A stretch of DNA of 11,916 nucleotides from Planctomycetales bacterium (GTDB taxonomy: Bacteria; Planctomycetota; Phycisphaerae; SM23-33). The notes under the pieces were generated by a model. It worked only from the letters and a program-made list of their open reading frames with translations. It was not told the origin of the DNA and did not search any database. The position numbers and the translations under genes were made by a program. The stretch covers positions 1 to 11,916 of the forward strand of contig JAUVIQ010000079.1 of NCBI GenBank assembly GCA_030592655.1. Reading direction: 5' to 3'. This document shows, one piece after another, positions 5,901 through 11,916 of this stretch (the first letter of the stretch is position 1; each line of letters starts with the position of its first letter).

Positions 5901-7298
5901 CTATTTGAATCTGACGGTTGCCTTGCCTGACATGTCGAAGTCTATTTCGTTAAGAATTATCGCCGTCGCGTCGCGCGTGGCGGCGTAGTGGGTCAATATG
6001 CACTCCGACGAGACCGGGACCTTCCCTCGCCATGTCCGTCGCCCCCACCGCAGCACAACAGGCTTGCCCGGGTCGAACATCCCCTCCATCACGTACAGGC
6101 GTACGCTGCGGATACCGGAGGCGCGGACGGTGAGGCTGTTGCTCTTTTTGTCCAACTGCACCCACATCCTGAACATAAGCCTCTCGTAATGCTTCCGGAC
6201 GTGTTCAACCGCCTCGGCGGGAGTAATCTCCCGCTGTCCCGGCTTGAGGTGAACCACAATTCGCGGGCTCTTACTGAAGTCCGGGGGCTTGCGGAAGAAT
6301 TTAAGGGCCTCGACGTAATAGCCTCGCCGATGGTGCGGCATATGGAAGAAATGCGTAAATTTCGCCGGGACCGCTTTCCTTTTGTGCGATGCGAGGTATT
6401 TGACGAACTTTTCCCGCTTCGGCCAGCAGTCGCCGTGCCTGCCGCCGGGGACTTCGCCGGGGGTGAAGTTTTTGTTGCCGAGTTCGGCCATTCGTTTGGT
6501 CGCTGCCCGGCAGAGGTCCGGGTCGCTTATCGCGCCTTTTTTTGCGATGTCCTTCTCGCCCCAGATGGCCCATATCGGAAGGTGCTCTGTGTTCTCGAAG
6601 AACGAATGACACAGGCTCAATCCGCCCTCGAACCACGGCACGCCCGCCATCGGCACAGCCGCTGCGAACAGACGCGGATACATCGTCGCCATGTGCCAGG
6701 TTATGTGCCCGCCCTGGCTGTAGCCTGCGATGTAAATGCGGTCGTCGTCGATATTTACGTTCCGACGAACCCAGGCGAGCGACTTTAGATAAGTCTGTTC
6801 CTGATACGACCTTGCGTTGAAAACTTTCGGTCCCGGCAGCGTCGGAGCGACGATGACGTATTCCTTGCCGGCAGCGCCCATTCGCAGTTCCATACCCCTC
6901 CCAAATCTTTTGCCGTTACCGCCTGTGCCGTGGGCGACCATTATGAGCGGCCAGGATTTCGTCGGCGTGTACCCGGACGGGATGCGAACGAAAAAATCGA
7001 CCTTATATTCCGTTTTTTTATCGACGACCTTCGTTGTCCGTTGGAACCAGCCGGGCTTGAAGACGGGATACGTCGAATCGGACGTAATGAGCGACTTGAC
7101 CTTTTCGGCGTCGTTATCGCAGGCGGTCAGGACGGCGTTGATCTTCTCGGTTGCCGGCGCTGAAGTCGGCTGGGCGAAAAGTTCACGCCACGCCCGTTCA
7201 ACTTCATTACCGCTACTGTCGCCGCCAAAGGTCAACGAAACTACCAGCACCGTAACGGCCAATCCGAAACAACGCATAATAATTCGTTTCGCATCCAT
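5901..7298 (-). CDS. Exported alpha/beta hydrolase (esterase-like)
   Basis: The predicted product is 465 residues with a signal peptide (MDAKRIIMRCFGLAVTVLVV...). The catalytic domain (about 95-305) shows the oxyanion segment MVAHGTGGNG (120-129), the nucleophile elbow AGYSQGG (Ser194), a likely acid in IWGEKD (Asp250) and a likely His in GGRHGDCW (His288). These fit the esterase/PHB-depolymerase type of alpha/beta hydrolase. The C-terminal 150 or so residues are partly beta-rich (SLTVRASGIRSVRLYV...) and may be a substrate-binding or accessory domain. I chose ATG 7298 because GGAG lies 9 bases upstream and the signal peptide then starts cleanly; ATG 7343 in the same frame would add 15 residues and has no clear ribosome site. 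It lies 77 bases after the toxin gene on the same strand and could be co-transcribed with the toxin-antitoxin pair. Likely acts on an ester polymer or ester-decorated polysaccharide outside the cytoplasm; the substrate is not determinable. Confidence 0.85.
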   Translation of the reverse strand: MDAKRIIMRCFGLAVTVLVVSLTFGGDSSGNEVERAWRELFAQPTSAPATEKINAVLTACDNDAEKVKSLITSDSTYPVFKPGWFQRTTKVVDKKTEYKVDFFVRIPSGYTPTKSWPLIMVAHGTGGNGKRFGRGMELRMGAAGKEYVIVAPTLPGPKVFNARSYQEQTYLKSLAWVRRNVNIDDDRIYIAGYSQGGHITWHMATMYPRLFAAAVPMAGVPWFEGGLSLCHSFFENTEHLPIWAIWGEKDIAKKGAISDPDLCRAATKRMAELGNKNFTPGEVPGGRHGDCWPKREKFVKYLASHKRKAVPAKFTHFFHMPHHRRGYYVEALKFFRKPPDFSKSPRIVVHLKPGQREITPAEAVEHVRKHYERLMFRMWVQLDKKSNSLTVRASGIRSVRLYVMEGMFDPGKPVVLRWGRRTWRGKVPVSSECILTHYAATRDATAIILNEIDFDMSGKATVRFK

Positions 7299-7375
7299 TC
7301 CCATAAACTCCGGCAAGCGGGCGACTGACGCCTGGAACAACATTGACGTTCAGTCCGACACGTCGGTCAGGGGCT

Positions 7376-7639
7376 TTACATCCCGCGATAAGCGTCCTTG
7401 CGGTGGGAAACACGGACGACGTAAACGACCAGCACTTTGTCGGCGATTTGATAGACGACTCTATAATCGCCAACGCGGATTCGCCAGCCGTCTTCCGAGC
7501 CTGTTAGTTTAGCGCAGCCCGCCGGTCGGGGAGTTTGTGCCAAACCGTCAATCGCTATGACGATGCGCTTCCGGTATGGATTTGGTATCCTGGCAAGCGC
7601 CTTCTCGGCCCGGGGCTTGACCTCGATTCGGTAGGACAT
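7376..7639 (-). CDS. RelE/ParE-family toxin
   Basis: The product has 87 residues, typical for this family. It has the RelE/ParE pattern: N-terminal strand YRIEVKPRAEKALARIP, a helix with RIVIAIDGL, then LTGSEDGWRIRVGDYRVVYQI and VLVVYVVRVSHRKDAYRG. The basic residues in the RIRVGDYR and SHRKDAY segments fit RelE-type mRNA interferases. However, ParE proteins with the same fold act on gyrase, so the target cannot be assigned. The ATG follows the antitoxin stop by only 3 bases, showing translational coupling in the usual antitoxin-first order. The gene ends with TAA. Confidence 0.9.
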   Translation of the reverse strand: MSYRIEVKPRAEKALARIPNPYRKRIVIAIDGLAQTPRPAGCAKLTGSEDGWRIRVGDYRVVYQIADKVLVVYVVRVSHRKDAYRGM

Positions 7640-7642
7640 GCC

Positions 7643-7885
7643 CTAAAGCCCCAGGTTTTTCTTGACTTTCTCCCACGGTATGGTCGGTTCATCCTTGGCG
7701 GCCCGAATCGCCTCCAGGTCTATCTTGTCTTCAAGACGTTCCATGAATTCCACATCCTCGACGGGGACGAGGGCGAAGAGGTTCTTTCCGCGGCGCTCGA
7801 CGACGATACGCTCGCCACGCAGCGAAACTCGGTTTCCAAGGTCTGAAAGATGTTCGCGGGCTTGGCTGATCGGTATGGTAACCAT
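7643..7885 (-). CDS. Phd/YefM-family antitoxin
   Basis: The product has 80 residues. The N-terminal DNA-binding part (VTIPISQAREHLSDLGNRVSLRGERIVVERRGKNLFALVPVEDVEFMERLED) is characteristic of Phd/YefM antitoxins. The acidic C-terminal tail (about residues 50-80) would wrap and neutralise the toxin. I chose ATG 7885, with GGAG 9 bases upstream, over an in-frame TTG at 7900 that would overlap the ribosome site. It is the first gene of the pair. The promoter and overlapping palindrome 27 bases upstream fit repression by the antitoxin-toxin complex. The stop is TAG. Confidence 0.92.
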   Translation of the reverse strand: MVTIPISQAREHLSDLGNRVSLRGERIVVERRGKNLFALVPVEDVEFMERLEDKIDLEAIRAAKDEPTIPWEKVKKNLGL

Positions 7886-7911
7886 GGCGTCTATCTCCAA
7901 TCTTGCTTACC

Positions 7912-7933
7912 TTACGAATTGTACGATTCGTAA
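7912..7933. promoter_or_regulatory. Palindromic operator of the toxin-antitoxin pair
   Basis: Half-sites TTACGAAT (7912-7919) and ATTCGTAA (7926-7933) are perfect inverted repeats around a 6-base centre containing GTAC. The site covers the -10 box and part of the spacer of the antitoxin promoter. Phd/YefM dimers typically bind such palindromes, so autorepression is the likely role. Confidence 0.75.
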
Positions 7934-7946
7934 AGTTGGAAGTCAA
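7918..7946 (-). promoter_or_regulatory. Sigma70-type promoter of the toxin-antitoxin pair
   Basis: On the minus strand TTGACT (7946-7941) and TACAAT (7923-7918) are separated by exactly 17 bases, each box matching consensus at 5 of 6 positions. The start of transcription would fall near 7911, about 25 bases before the antitoxin ATG. The palindromic operator overlaps it. Confidence 0.8.
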
Positions 7947-7977
7947 TCCGATTCTATCTCAAACTTCCCGTATGTCC

Positions 7978-8048
7978 TTACAGAACATTCTACCACTCTT
8001 ATTCTGTTCCTGTAAACTCTGGCAATAGAGCGACTGAATCCGTATTAT
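7978..8048 (+). promoter_or_regulatory. Possible promoter and upstream inverted repeat for the deacetylase gene
   Basis: TATTAT (8043-8048) is a good -10 box. The candidate -35, TGGCAA (8020-8025), is 17 bases upstream and weak. Just upstream, TTACAGAACA (7978-7987) and TGTTCCTGTAA (8005-8015) form an inverted repeat with one bulged base, placed where an activator could bind. A weak -35 with an upstream site would fit activator dependence, but this is inference. Confidence 0.35.
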
Positions 8049-8082
8049 ACCAACAATATCAGGCTTTAGCGGAGAATTGATT

Positions 8083-8850
8083 ATGAGCAAAGTCGCATTT
8101 GCAATCGCAGCCCACCCGGACGACATCGAACTGATGATGGCAGGAACGCTGATCCTGCTGGGTGAGGATGGGTATGAACTGCATTATATGAACGTTGCCA
8201 ACGGCTCGTGCGGTACGGCCACAATGGACTACGACGAAGTCGTCGAGGTTCGCGCAACCGAGGCCCGCAACGCCGCCGAACGACTCGGAGCGACTTTCCA
8301 CGAACCGCTCGCCGACGACCTGCAAATCTATTACACGCCCTCGCTGGCGGCGAAATTCTGTGCGATTATCCGCCAGGTCAGGCCTGAGGTGCTGCTCCTG
8401 CCCTCGCCGATGGATTACATGGAAGACCACGTTAATGTCTCGCGCCTGGCGGTAACGGCTGCGTTCTGTCGGAATATGCGAAATTTCATCACCGACCCGT
8501 CCGTCACGCCCATAGGCGACGACACCGCCCTCTATCACGCTCTGCCCTGGGGCCTGCGAGACCAGTACAGAAAACCGATCCAGCCCGACCTTTACGTCAA
8601 TATCTCCTCGGCTATCGACACGAAACGCGACGCCCTCGCCTGCCATCGCAGTCAGAAGGAATGGCTCGACGAGAGCCAGGGGCATGACTCCTATCTCAAT
8701 ACAATGGTGGAAATGTCGAAGGATGTCGGCAAAATGTCGGGACGATTCAACTTCGCCGAAGGGTGGATAAGACATTCGCACCTTGGCTTTGCAGCAGAAG
8801 ATTTCGATCCGCTCGGCGAGGCGCTGGGCGATCTGGTGGCGGGATTATAA
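8083..8850 (+). CDS. PIG-L (LmbE-like) family zinc-dependent N-deacetylase
   Basis: The product has 255 residues. It starts with the family signature AIAAHPDDIELMMAGTL, in which His11 and Asp14 should bind zinc and Asp13 is the likely base. The third zinc ligand is probably His116 in SPMDYMEDHVNVSRL. Family members remove acetyl groups from N-acetylglucosamine derivatives such as GlcNAc-PI, mycothiol and bacillithiol precursors, or diacetylchitobiose. No signal peptide is seen, so it is cytoplasmic. ATG 8083 is chosen because GGAG sits 8 bases upstream; an in-frame TTG at 8077 is too close to that site. The following NagB-like and PfkB kinase genes point to amino-sugar catabolism rather than thiol synthesis. 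Its last codons (GCGGGATTA, 8839-8847) match the start of the downstream repeat, so the repeat may have touched the gene end. Confidence 0.88.
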   Translation: MSKVAFAIAAHPDDIELMMAGTLILLGEDGYELHYMNVANGSCGTATMDYDEVVEVRATEARNAAERLGATFHEPLADDLQIYYTPSLAAKFCAIIRQVRPEVLLLPSPMDYMEDHVNVSRLAVTAAFCRNMRNFITDPSVTPIGDDTALYHALPWGLRDQYRKPIQPDLYVNISSAIDTKRDALACHRSQKEWLDESQGHDSYLNTMVEMSKDVGKMSGRFNFAEGWIRHSHLGFAAEDFDPLGEALGDLVAGL

Positions 8851-8860
8851 AAGAAGAAAA

Positions 8861-9025
8861 GATAGCGGGATTACAGGGATTACAGGATTACAGGATTACA
8901 GGGATTTTTCTTGCTGGAAGAAAAAGAAAAAGAAGAGATAGCGGGATTACAGGGATTACAGGATTACGGGGATTTTTCTTTTGTTTTTTTATCCCATAAT
9001 CCTGTAATCCCTGAAATCCTGCTAT
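8861..9025. repeat. Intergenic GGATTACAG repeat cluster with hairpin
   Basis: Two direct copies (8861-8912 and 8937-8980) begin GATAGCGGGATTACAGG and end GGGATTTTTCTT. The first holds one extra 8-base ACAGGATT unit. A third, inverted copy (8991-9025) pairs with the second (8938-8973) over about 35 bases with three mismatches and one bulge, around a T-rich 17-base loop. As RNA this would be a very stable hairpin between the deacetylase and NagB-like genes, and could terminate transcription or protect mRNA ends. It shares the string of seven T then ATCCC (8984-8995) with the element at 2352-2546. Confidence 0.8.
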
Positions 9026-9075
9026 ATTTGTTTCTGTAACGGCAGGACCTGATTAAAAGAAGGAGACTAAAAGAT

Positions 9076-10005
9076 ATGGCAAGACCATTAAGTAAAATCG
9101 CGCCGGACTGGTGGGACTACACCACGTTGGATAAGGAGATATTGGCCGATGCTGCCAGGCTGACTGCCGATGATATGCTCTCGCTGTCGCGTGAGGGATT
9201 CAAGGTCGTATTCTACGATACGCTTGCCGAGTTCTACCTGGCTGAAGCGTTGGAGTACATCGAGGCGTGGCGGCAGGCGACGAGCGACAATCCCGTCGGA
9301 ATCTGCGGCCCAATAGGTCCGACCGAGCAGTTGCCGCTTGTGGCCCAGTTGGTCAACGCGATGGACTTATCGCTCAAGGACGCCCATTTCTGGGGTATGG
9401 ACGAATGGATTATCGACGGGGCTGAAGCTCCAATCGACCATCCGCTCTCGTTCGCAAAGGCCGACATGGAAATGTGCTTCGACCGCATCAGGGGCGAATT
9501 GGCGATACCCGAGGCAAACCTGCACTTCCCCAAAGCCGACACAGCAGAATACGTCGAAAGTTGGACCGGCCCCCGCTGTGCCGTAATGCAGGGCGGGCAG
9601 GGCGATATCAAACACTGGGCATTCAACGACCCGCCCAAACGCCAGGGCGACTACAAGGACAATCCGCCAACCCCCGAAGAATACCTCAAATTGAACACGA
9701 GAATCGTCGATCTGCACCCGGTAACGATCATGCAAAACGCCCGCACCTCAGGCGGCGGGCAACTGGACCTCGTTCCAAGCCAGGCTGTTACCGTCGGACC
9801 GATGCAGACCTGGCAGGCGGAGAAAGTCTCCATCTGGCAGGCGGGAACCCACGATAATCCTTTCGGAATGAGGCTGACGACGCTGATGATCGCCAAGAAA
9901 ATCCCCGACGCCTCGACGCCGATGTCGCTGCTGGCGCTGCACCCGAACGTGCAGTTCAATTTCTATCGAGGCGGAATAGGGACCGTGGATGTGGAGATGC
10001 ACTGA
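9076..10005 (+). CDS. NagB-like sugar-phosphate isomerase/deaminase with altered active-site loop
   Basis: The product has 309 residues and belongs to the NagB/RpiA-type fold. It shows ICGPIGPTEQLPL (76-88, the phosphate-binding loop region), FWGMDEW (105-111, equal to the NMDEY of E. coli NagB with catalytic Asp72) and QGDIKHWAFNDP (175-186, equal to GNDGHIAFNEP). His143 of NagB is kept as His180, but Glu148 is replaced by Asp185. The Asp two residues before the His is replaced by Ile, with an Asp one position further away. VTVGPMQTWQAEKVSIWQAG (238-257) matches the later NagB segment. Canonical NagB converts glucosamine-6-phosphate to fructose-6-phosphate plus ammonia; this member may use another amino-sugar phosphate or only isomerise. 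ATG 9076 has GGAG 10 bases upstream. The kinase gene follows after 5 bases, so the two are coupled. Confidence 0.82.
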   Translation: MARPLSKIAPDWWDYTTLDKEILADAARLTADDMLSLSREGFKVVFYDTLAEFYLAEALEYIEAWRQATSDNPVGICGPIGPTEQLPLVAQLVNAMDLSLKDAHFWGMDEWIIDGAEAPIDHPLSFAKADMEMCFDRIRGELAIPEANLHFPKADTAEYVESWTGPRCAVMQGGQGDIKHWAFNDPPKRQGDYKDNPPTPEEYLKLNTRIVDLHPVTIMQNARTSGGGQLDLVPSQAVTVGPMQTWQAEKVSIWQAGTHDNPFGMRLTTLMIAKKIPDASTPMSLLALHPNVQFNFYRGGIGTVDVEMH

Positions 10006-10010
10006 CACGA

Positions 10011-11219
10011 ATGGCTACCGAACAGGTACAAGTCATTGTAGCGGGGCATATTTGCCTCGACATTATCCCCGCGCTGGACGACGTCGAAGGCGGGCTTGAG
10101 GCAATCCTCGTTCCGGGCAAACTCACTAACATAGGACCTGCCCTTACCGCTACAGGCGGGGCTGTCTCGAACACCGGCCTGGCGCTGCACCGCCTGAGCA
10201 TTCCGACACGCCTGATGGGGAAAATCGGCGACGACCGCTTCGGTTCCGCCGTTCTGGAAATACTCGCCGACAGAGACCCCGCCCTGACTGACAGTATGAT
10301 CGTAACTCCGGGTGAGCACACCTCTTACACCATCGTCATCAGTCCGCCCGGCATCGACCGGGCCTTCCTGCACTGCCCGGGCGCGAACGACACCTTCAGC
10401 GCCGACGATATAGATTATGACCGACTGGCCGGCGCGAAACTGTTTCACTTCGGATACCCCCCTATCATGCGGCGAATGTTTATCGACGGCGGGAGCGAAC
10501 TTGAAAAATTACTCTTCGGTGTAAAGCAAAAGGGCTTGACCGTATCGCTCGATATGGCCAAGCCGGACCCAGCCTCGGAAGCGGGACAGGCCGATTGGCC
10601 GGCGCTGCTCGAACGAGTGTTACCATGCGTCGATGTCTTCTGCCCCAGTATCGACGAAATTCTTTTCATGCTCGACCGCGAGCGGTTCGAGCATCTCTCG
10701 CAACAGTCCCTCGACGCCGACATCATGCCGTTTGTGAACGGCGACCTGCTGGGCGAAATCTCGCAACGGTTGATTGATCTGGGAGCAGCCATTGTAGTCC
10801 TGAAACTCGGCTCTGCCGGTCTGTACGCACGAACCACAACCGATCGTTCCAGGCTCGCCGAGGCCGGGACGGCAAGACCCGGCGATATTGACGCATGGGC
10901 CGGAAGGGAAATGCTCGTTCCGTGCTTCAAGGTCGAAGTAGCCGGGACCACCGGATCGGGTGATTGCGCGATTGCGGGGTTCCTGGCGGGATTGCTCCAT
11001 AGCCAGGGGCTGGAAGAAACGATTACCACAGCCGTCGGCGTCGGTGCGTGCAACGTCGAACGCCCCGACGCAATCAGCGGCGTCAGGCCTTGGGAACAGG
11101 TCCAACAGAGAATCAACTCCGGTTGGGAACGCCACAAAGTTACATTGAAACTGGACAGATGGCGGGTTGATGCGGTAAAAGGTGTGTGCTTCGGGCCGAA
11201 CGACGCGGGCGCGAAATGA
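10011..11219 (+). CDS. PfkB-family carbohydrate kinase
   Basis: The product has 402 residues, longer than the usual 300-330 of ribokinase-type enzymes. The N-terminal strand and substrate Asp are in VIVAGHICLDIIP (9-20), the sugar-binding Gly-Gly in TGGAVSNTGLAL (48-59), the KLGSAGLY segment at 265-272, and the second PfkB signature in AGTTGSGDCAIAGFLAGLL (311-329). The catalytic base is Asp318. The usual DTxGAGD reads GTTGSGD here, losing the first Asp. Extra length lies around 220-300 and in a basic C-terminal tail. The family phosphorylates sugars or nucleosides with ATP. The 5-base gap to the NagB-like gene and the nearby deacetylase suggest glucosamine or a related amino sugar as substrate, by context only. 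The ribosome site (GGAG 14 bases upstream) is weak, so translational coupling is likely. A terminator follows. Confidence 0.87.
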   Translation: MATEQVQVIVAGHICLDIIPALDDVEGGLEAILVPGKLTNIGPALTATGGAVSNTGLALHRLSIPTRLMGKIGDDRFGSAVLEILADRDPALTDSMIVTPGEHTSYTIVISPPGIDRAFLHCPGANDTFSADDIDYDRLAGAKLFHFGYPPIMRRMFIDGGSELEKLLFGVKQKGLTVSLDMAKPDPASEAGQADWPALLERVLPCVDVFCPSIDEILFMLDRERFEHLSQQSLDADIMPFVNGDLLGEISQRLIDLGAAIVVLKLGSAGLYARTTTDRSRLAEAGTARPGDIDAWAGREMLVPCFKVEVAGTTGSGDCAIAGFLAGLLHSQGLEETITTAVGVGACNVERPDAISGVRPWEQVQQRINSGWERHKVTLKLDRWRVDAVKGVCFGPNDAGAK

Positions 11220-11226
11220 TTTCGTG

Positions 11227-11272
11227 GCACGGGCGATGCGTAGCATCACTACGTGAGACGCCCGTGCTTTTT
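11227..11272 (+). terminator. Intrinsic terminator after the kinase gene
   Basis: A 9-bp GC-rich stem GCACGGGCG (11227-11235) with CGCCCGTGC (11259-11267) is followed by five T. The loop holds a smaller hairpin (CGTAG with CTACG). It begins 8 bases after the kinase stop and separates the amino-sugar genes from the flavoprotein gene. Confidence 0.85.
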
Positions 11273-11304
11273 ACAGAAACCGGATATTTTAAGGAAATAC
11301 GAAT

Positions 11305-11916
11305 ATGCCAGACTCATTGAAAGTCGTTATTATCGGCGGCGTCGCCGCTGGACCTAAAGTGGCGGCAAAGGTTGTCCGTCTCATGCCTGAGGCTGAGGTA
11401 ACCGTCGTCGAGAAGGGCGAGTTCCTTTCGTACGCCGGTTGCGGCCTGCCTTACTACGTCTCCGGCATCGTAACCGAGCAGAAGGAACTCATGAGCACGC
11501 CTATCGGCGTCCTGCGTGATCCCGATTTCTTCCAGAAGGTCAAGAACGTCCGCGTACTGAACCGCACCGAGGCTATGGAAATTGACCGCAAGGGCACACG
11601 GGTTCGCGTCCGAAACCTTAAAAGCAACGAGGAATCCTGGCTCGATTACGATAAACTGGTATTGGCTACGGGCGCTACGCCCGTCGTACCGCCGATTCCG
11701 GGAGTGGACCTGTCGAACATCTTCACGCTGCACGGCGTCGAGGAAGCCGAAGGCATTAAAACCACCCTGGCCGATGAGAAAGCGCGAGACGTTGTCGTCA
11801 TCGGCGGCGGGCTTATCGGTATCGAAGTAACCGAGGCGCTTGCGCACAAAGGCTGCCGCGTTACCGTCGTGGAAATGCTCCCGCAGATACTCCGCATCCT
11901 CGACGAGGAAATGGCC
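11305..11916 (+). CDS. CoA-disulfide reductase/NADH oxidase-type flavoprotein (N-terminal part, cut by right edge)
   Basis: The visible 204 residues belong to the pyridine nucleotide-disulfide oxidoreductases. The FAD-binding loop is VIIGGVAAGPKVAAKVVR (8-25). The redox-active Cys46 sits in LSYAGCGLPYYVSG, the single-cysteine pattern of CoA-disulfide reductases, NADH oxidases and NADH peroxidases. ATGATPVVPP (121-130) is the second flavin motif and VVVIGGGLIGIEVTEAL (163-179) the NAD(P)H-binding loop. Complete members have about 450 residues, or about 550 with a C-terminal rhodanese domain; the missing part is outside the window. ATG 11305 has AAGGA 9 bases upstream. It probably starts a new transcription unit, given the terminator before it. 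Likely roles are thiol redox balance or oxygen/peroxide detoxification; a functional link to the amino-sugar genes is not evident. Confidence 0.88.
   Translation, partial: MPDSLKVVIIGGVAAGPKVAAKVVRLMPEAEVTVVEKGEFLSYAGCGLPYYVSGIVTEQKELMSTPIGVLRDPDFFQKVKNVRVLNRTEAMEIDRKGTRVRVRNLKSNEESWLDYDKLVLATGATPVVPPIPGVDLSNIFTLHGVEEAEGIKTTLADEKARDVVVIGGGLIGIEVTEALAHKGCRVTVVEMLPQILRILDEEMA

Noticed and set aside
5988..6788. Plus-strand open frame of 266 codons
   Set aside because: Shadow of the alpha/beta hydrolase gene, whose signal peptide and catalytic motifs are on the other strand.
8763..8999. Small plus-strand ORF of 78 codons with a repetitive GLQGLQDYRITG-like translation
   Set aside because: Translation of the GGATTACAG repeat plus an overlap with the deacetylase gene; no independent coding evidence.
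8861..9025. Possible CRISPR array
   Set aside because: Copies are irregular, one is inverted, units are 8-9 bases and there are no unique spacers of constant length or nearby cas genes.
10445..11230. Minus-strand open frame of 261 codons
   Set aside because: Antisense to the PfkB kinase and composed of low-complexity Ser/Pro/Arg-rich sequence typical of a shadow frame.

Overview
The window reads as part of a bacterial chromosome, most likely a member of the Planctomycetota (perhaps class Phycisphaerae). This is inferred from the PEP-CTERM sorting tail on an exported protein, the membrane-anchored coiled-coil protein with a BRCT-like C-terminus, the many exported hydrolases and the moderately GC-rich DNA. 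No rRNA, tRNA or CRISPR array was recognised.

Left part (1-2291, minus strand): DNA polymerase I. Its 5'-nuclease domain and its proofreading/polymerase domains lie in the same frame but are separated by one in-frame TAG at 1464-1466, exactly at the interdomain linker. The gene runs off the left edge. From 2292 to 2663 there is no gene: a 195-base nested inverted repeat, then a promoter for the next gene.

Middle-left (2664-4553, plus strand): a membrane-anchored coiled-coil/beta-domain/BRCT-like protein closed by a strong hairpin, then a small zinc-ribbon membrane protein that looks cut short. Middle (4581-7885, minus strand): a bilobed, pepsin-like aspartic protease with a PEP-CTERM tail and its own extended -10 promoter, an exported alpha/beta hydrolase, and a RelE/ParE toxin with a Phd/YefM antitoxin. 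The antitoxin promoter is near-consensus and is overlapped by a palindrome, as expected for autorepression.

Right part (8083-11916, plus strand): a PIG-L family zinc deacetylase, a repeat cluster, a NagB-like sugar-phosphate isomerase/deaminase, a PfkB-family sugar kinase, a terminator, and the start of a CoA-disulfide-reductase-type flavoprotein that runs off the right edge. The deacetylase, kinase and NagB-like protein would together make a plausible alternative route for amino sugars: deacetylate, phosphorylate, then deaminate or isomerise. The NagB-like protein has an altered active-site loop, so its true substrate is open.

The most notable points are the amber-split polA, the PEP-CTERM pepsin-like protease, the altered NagB/PfkB/PIG-L module, and two intergenic hairpin elements with similar ends that may belong to one repeat family.
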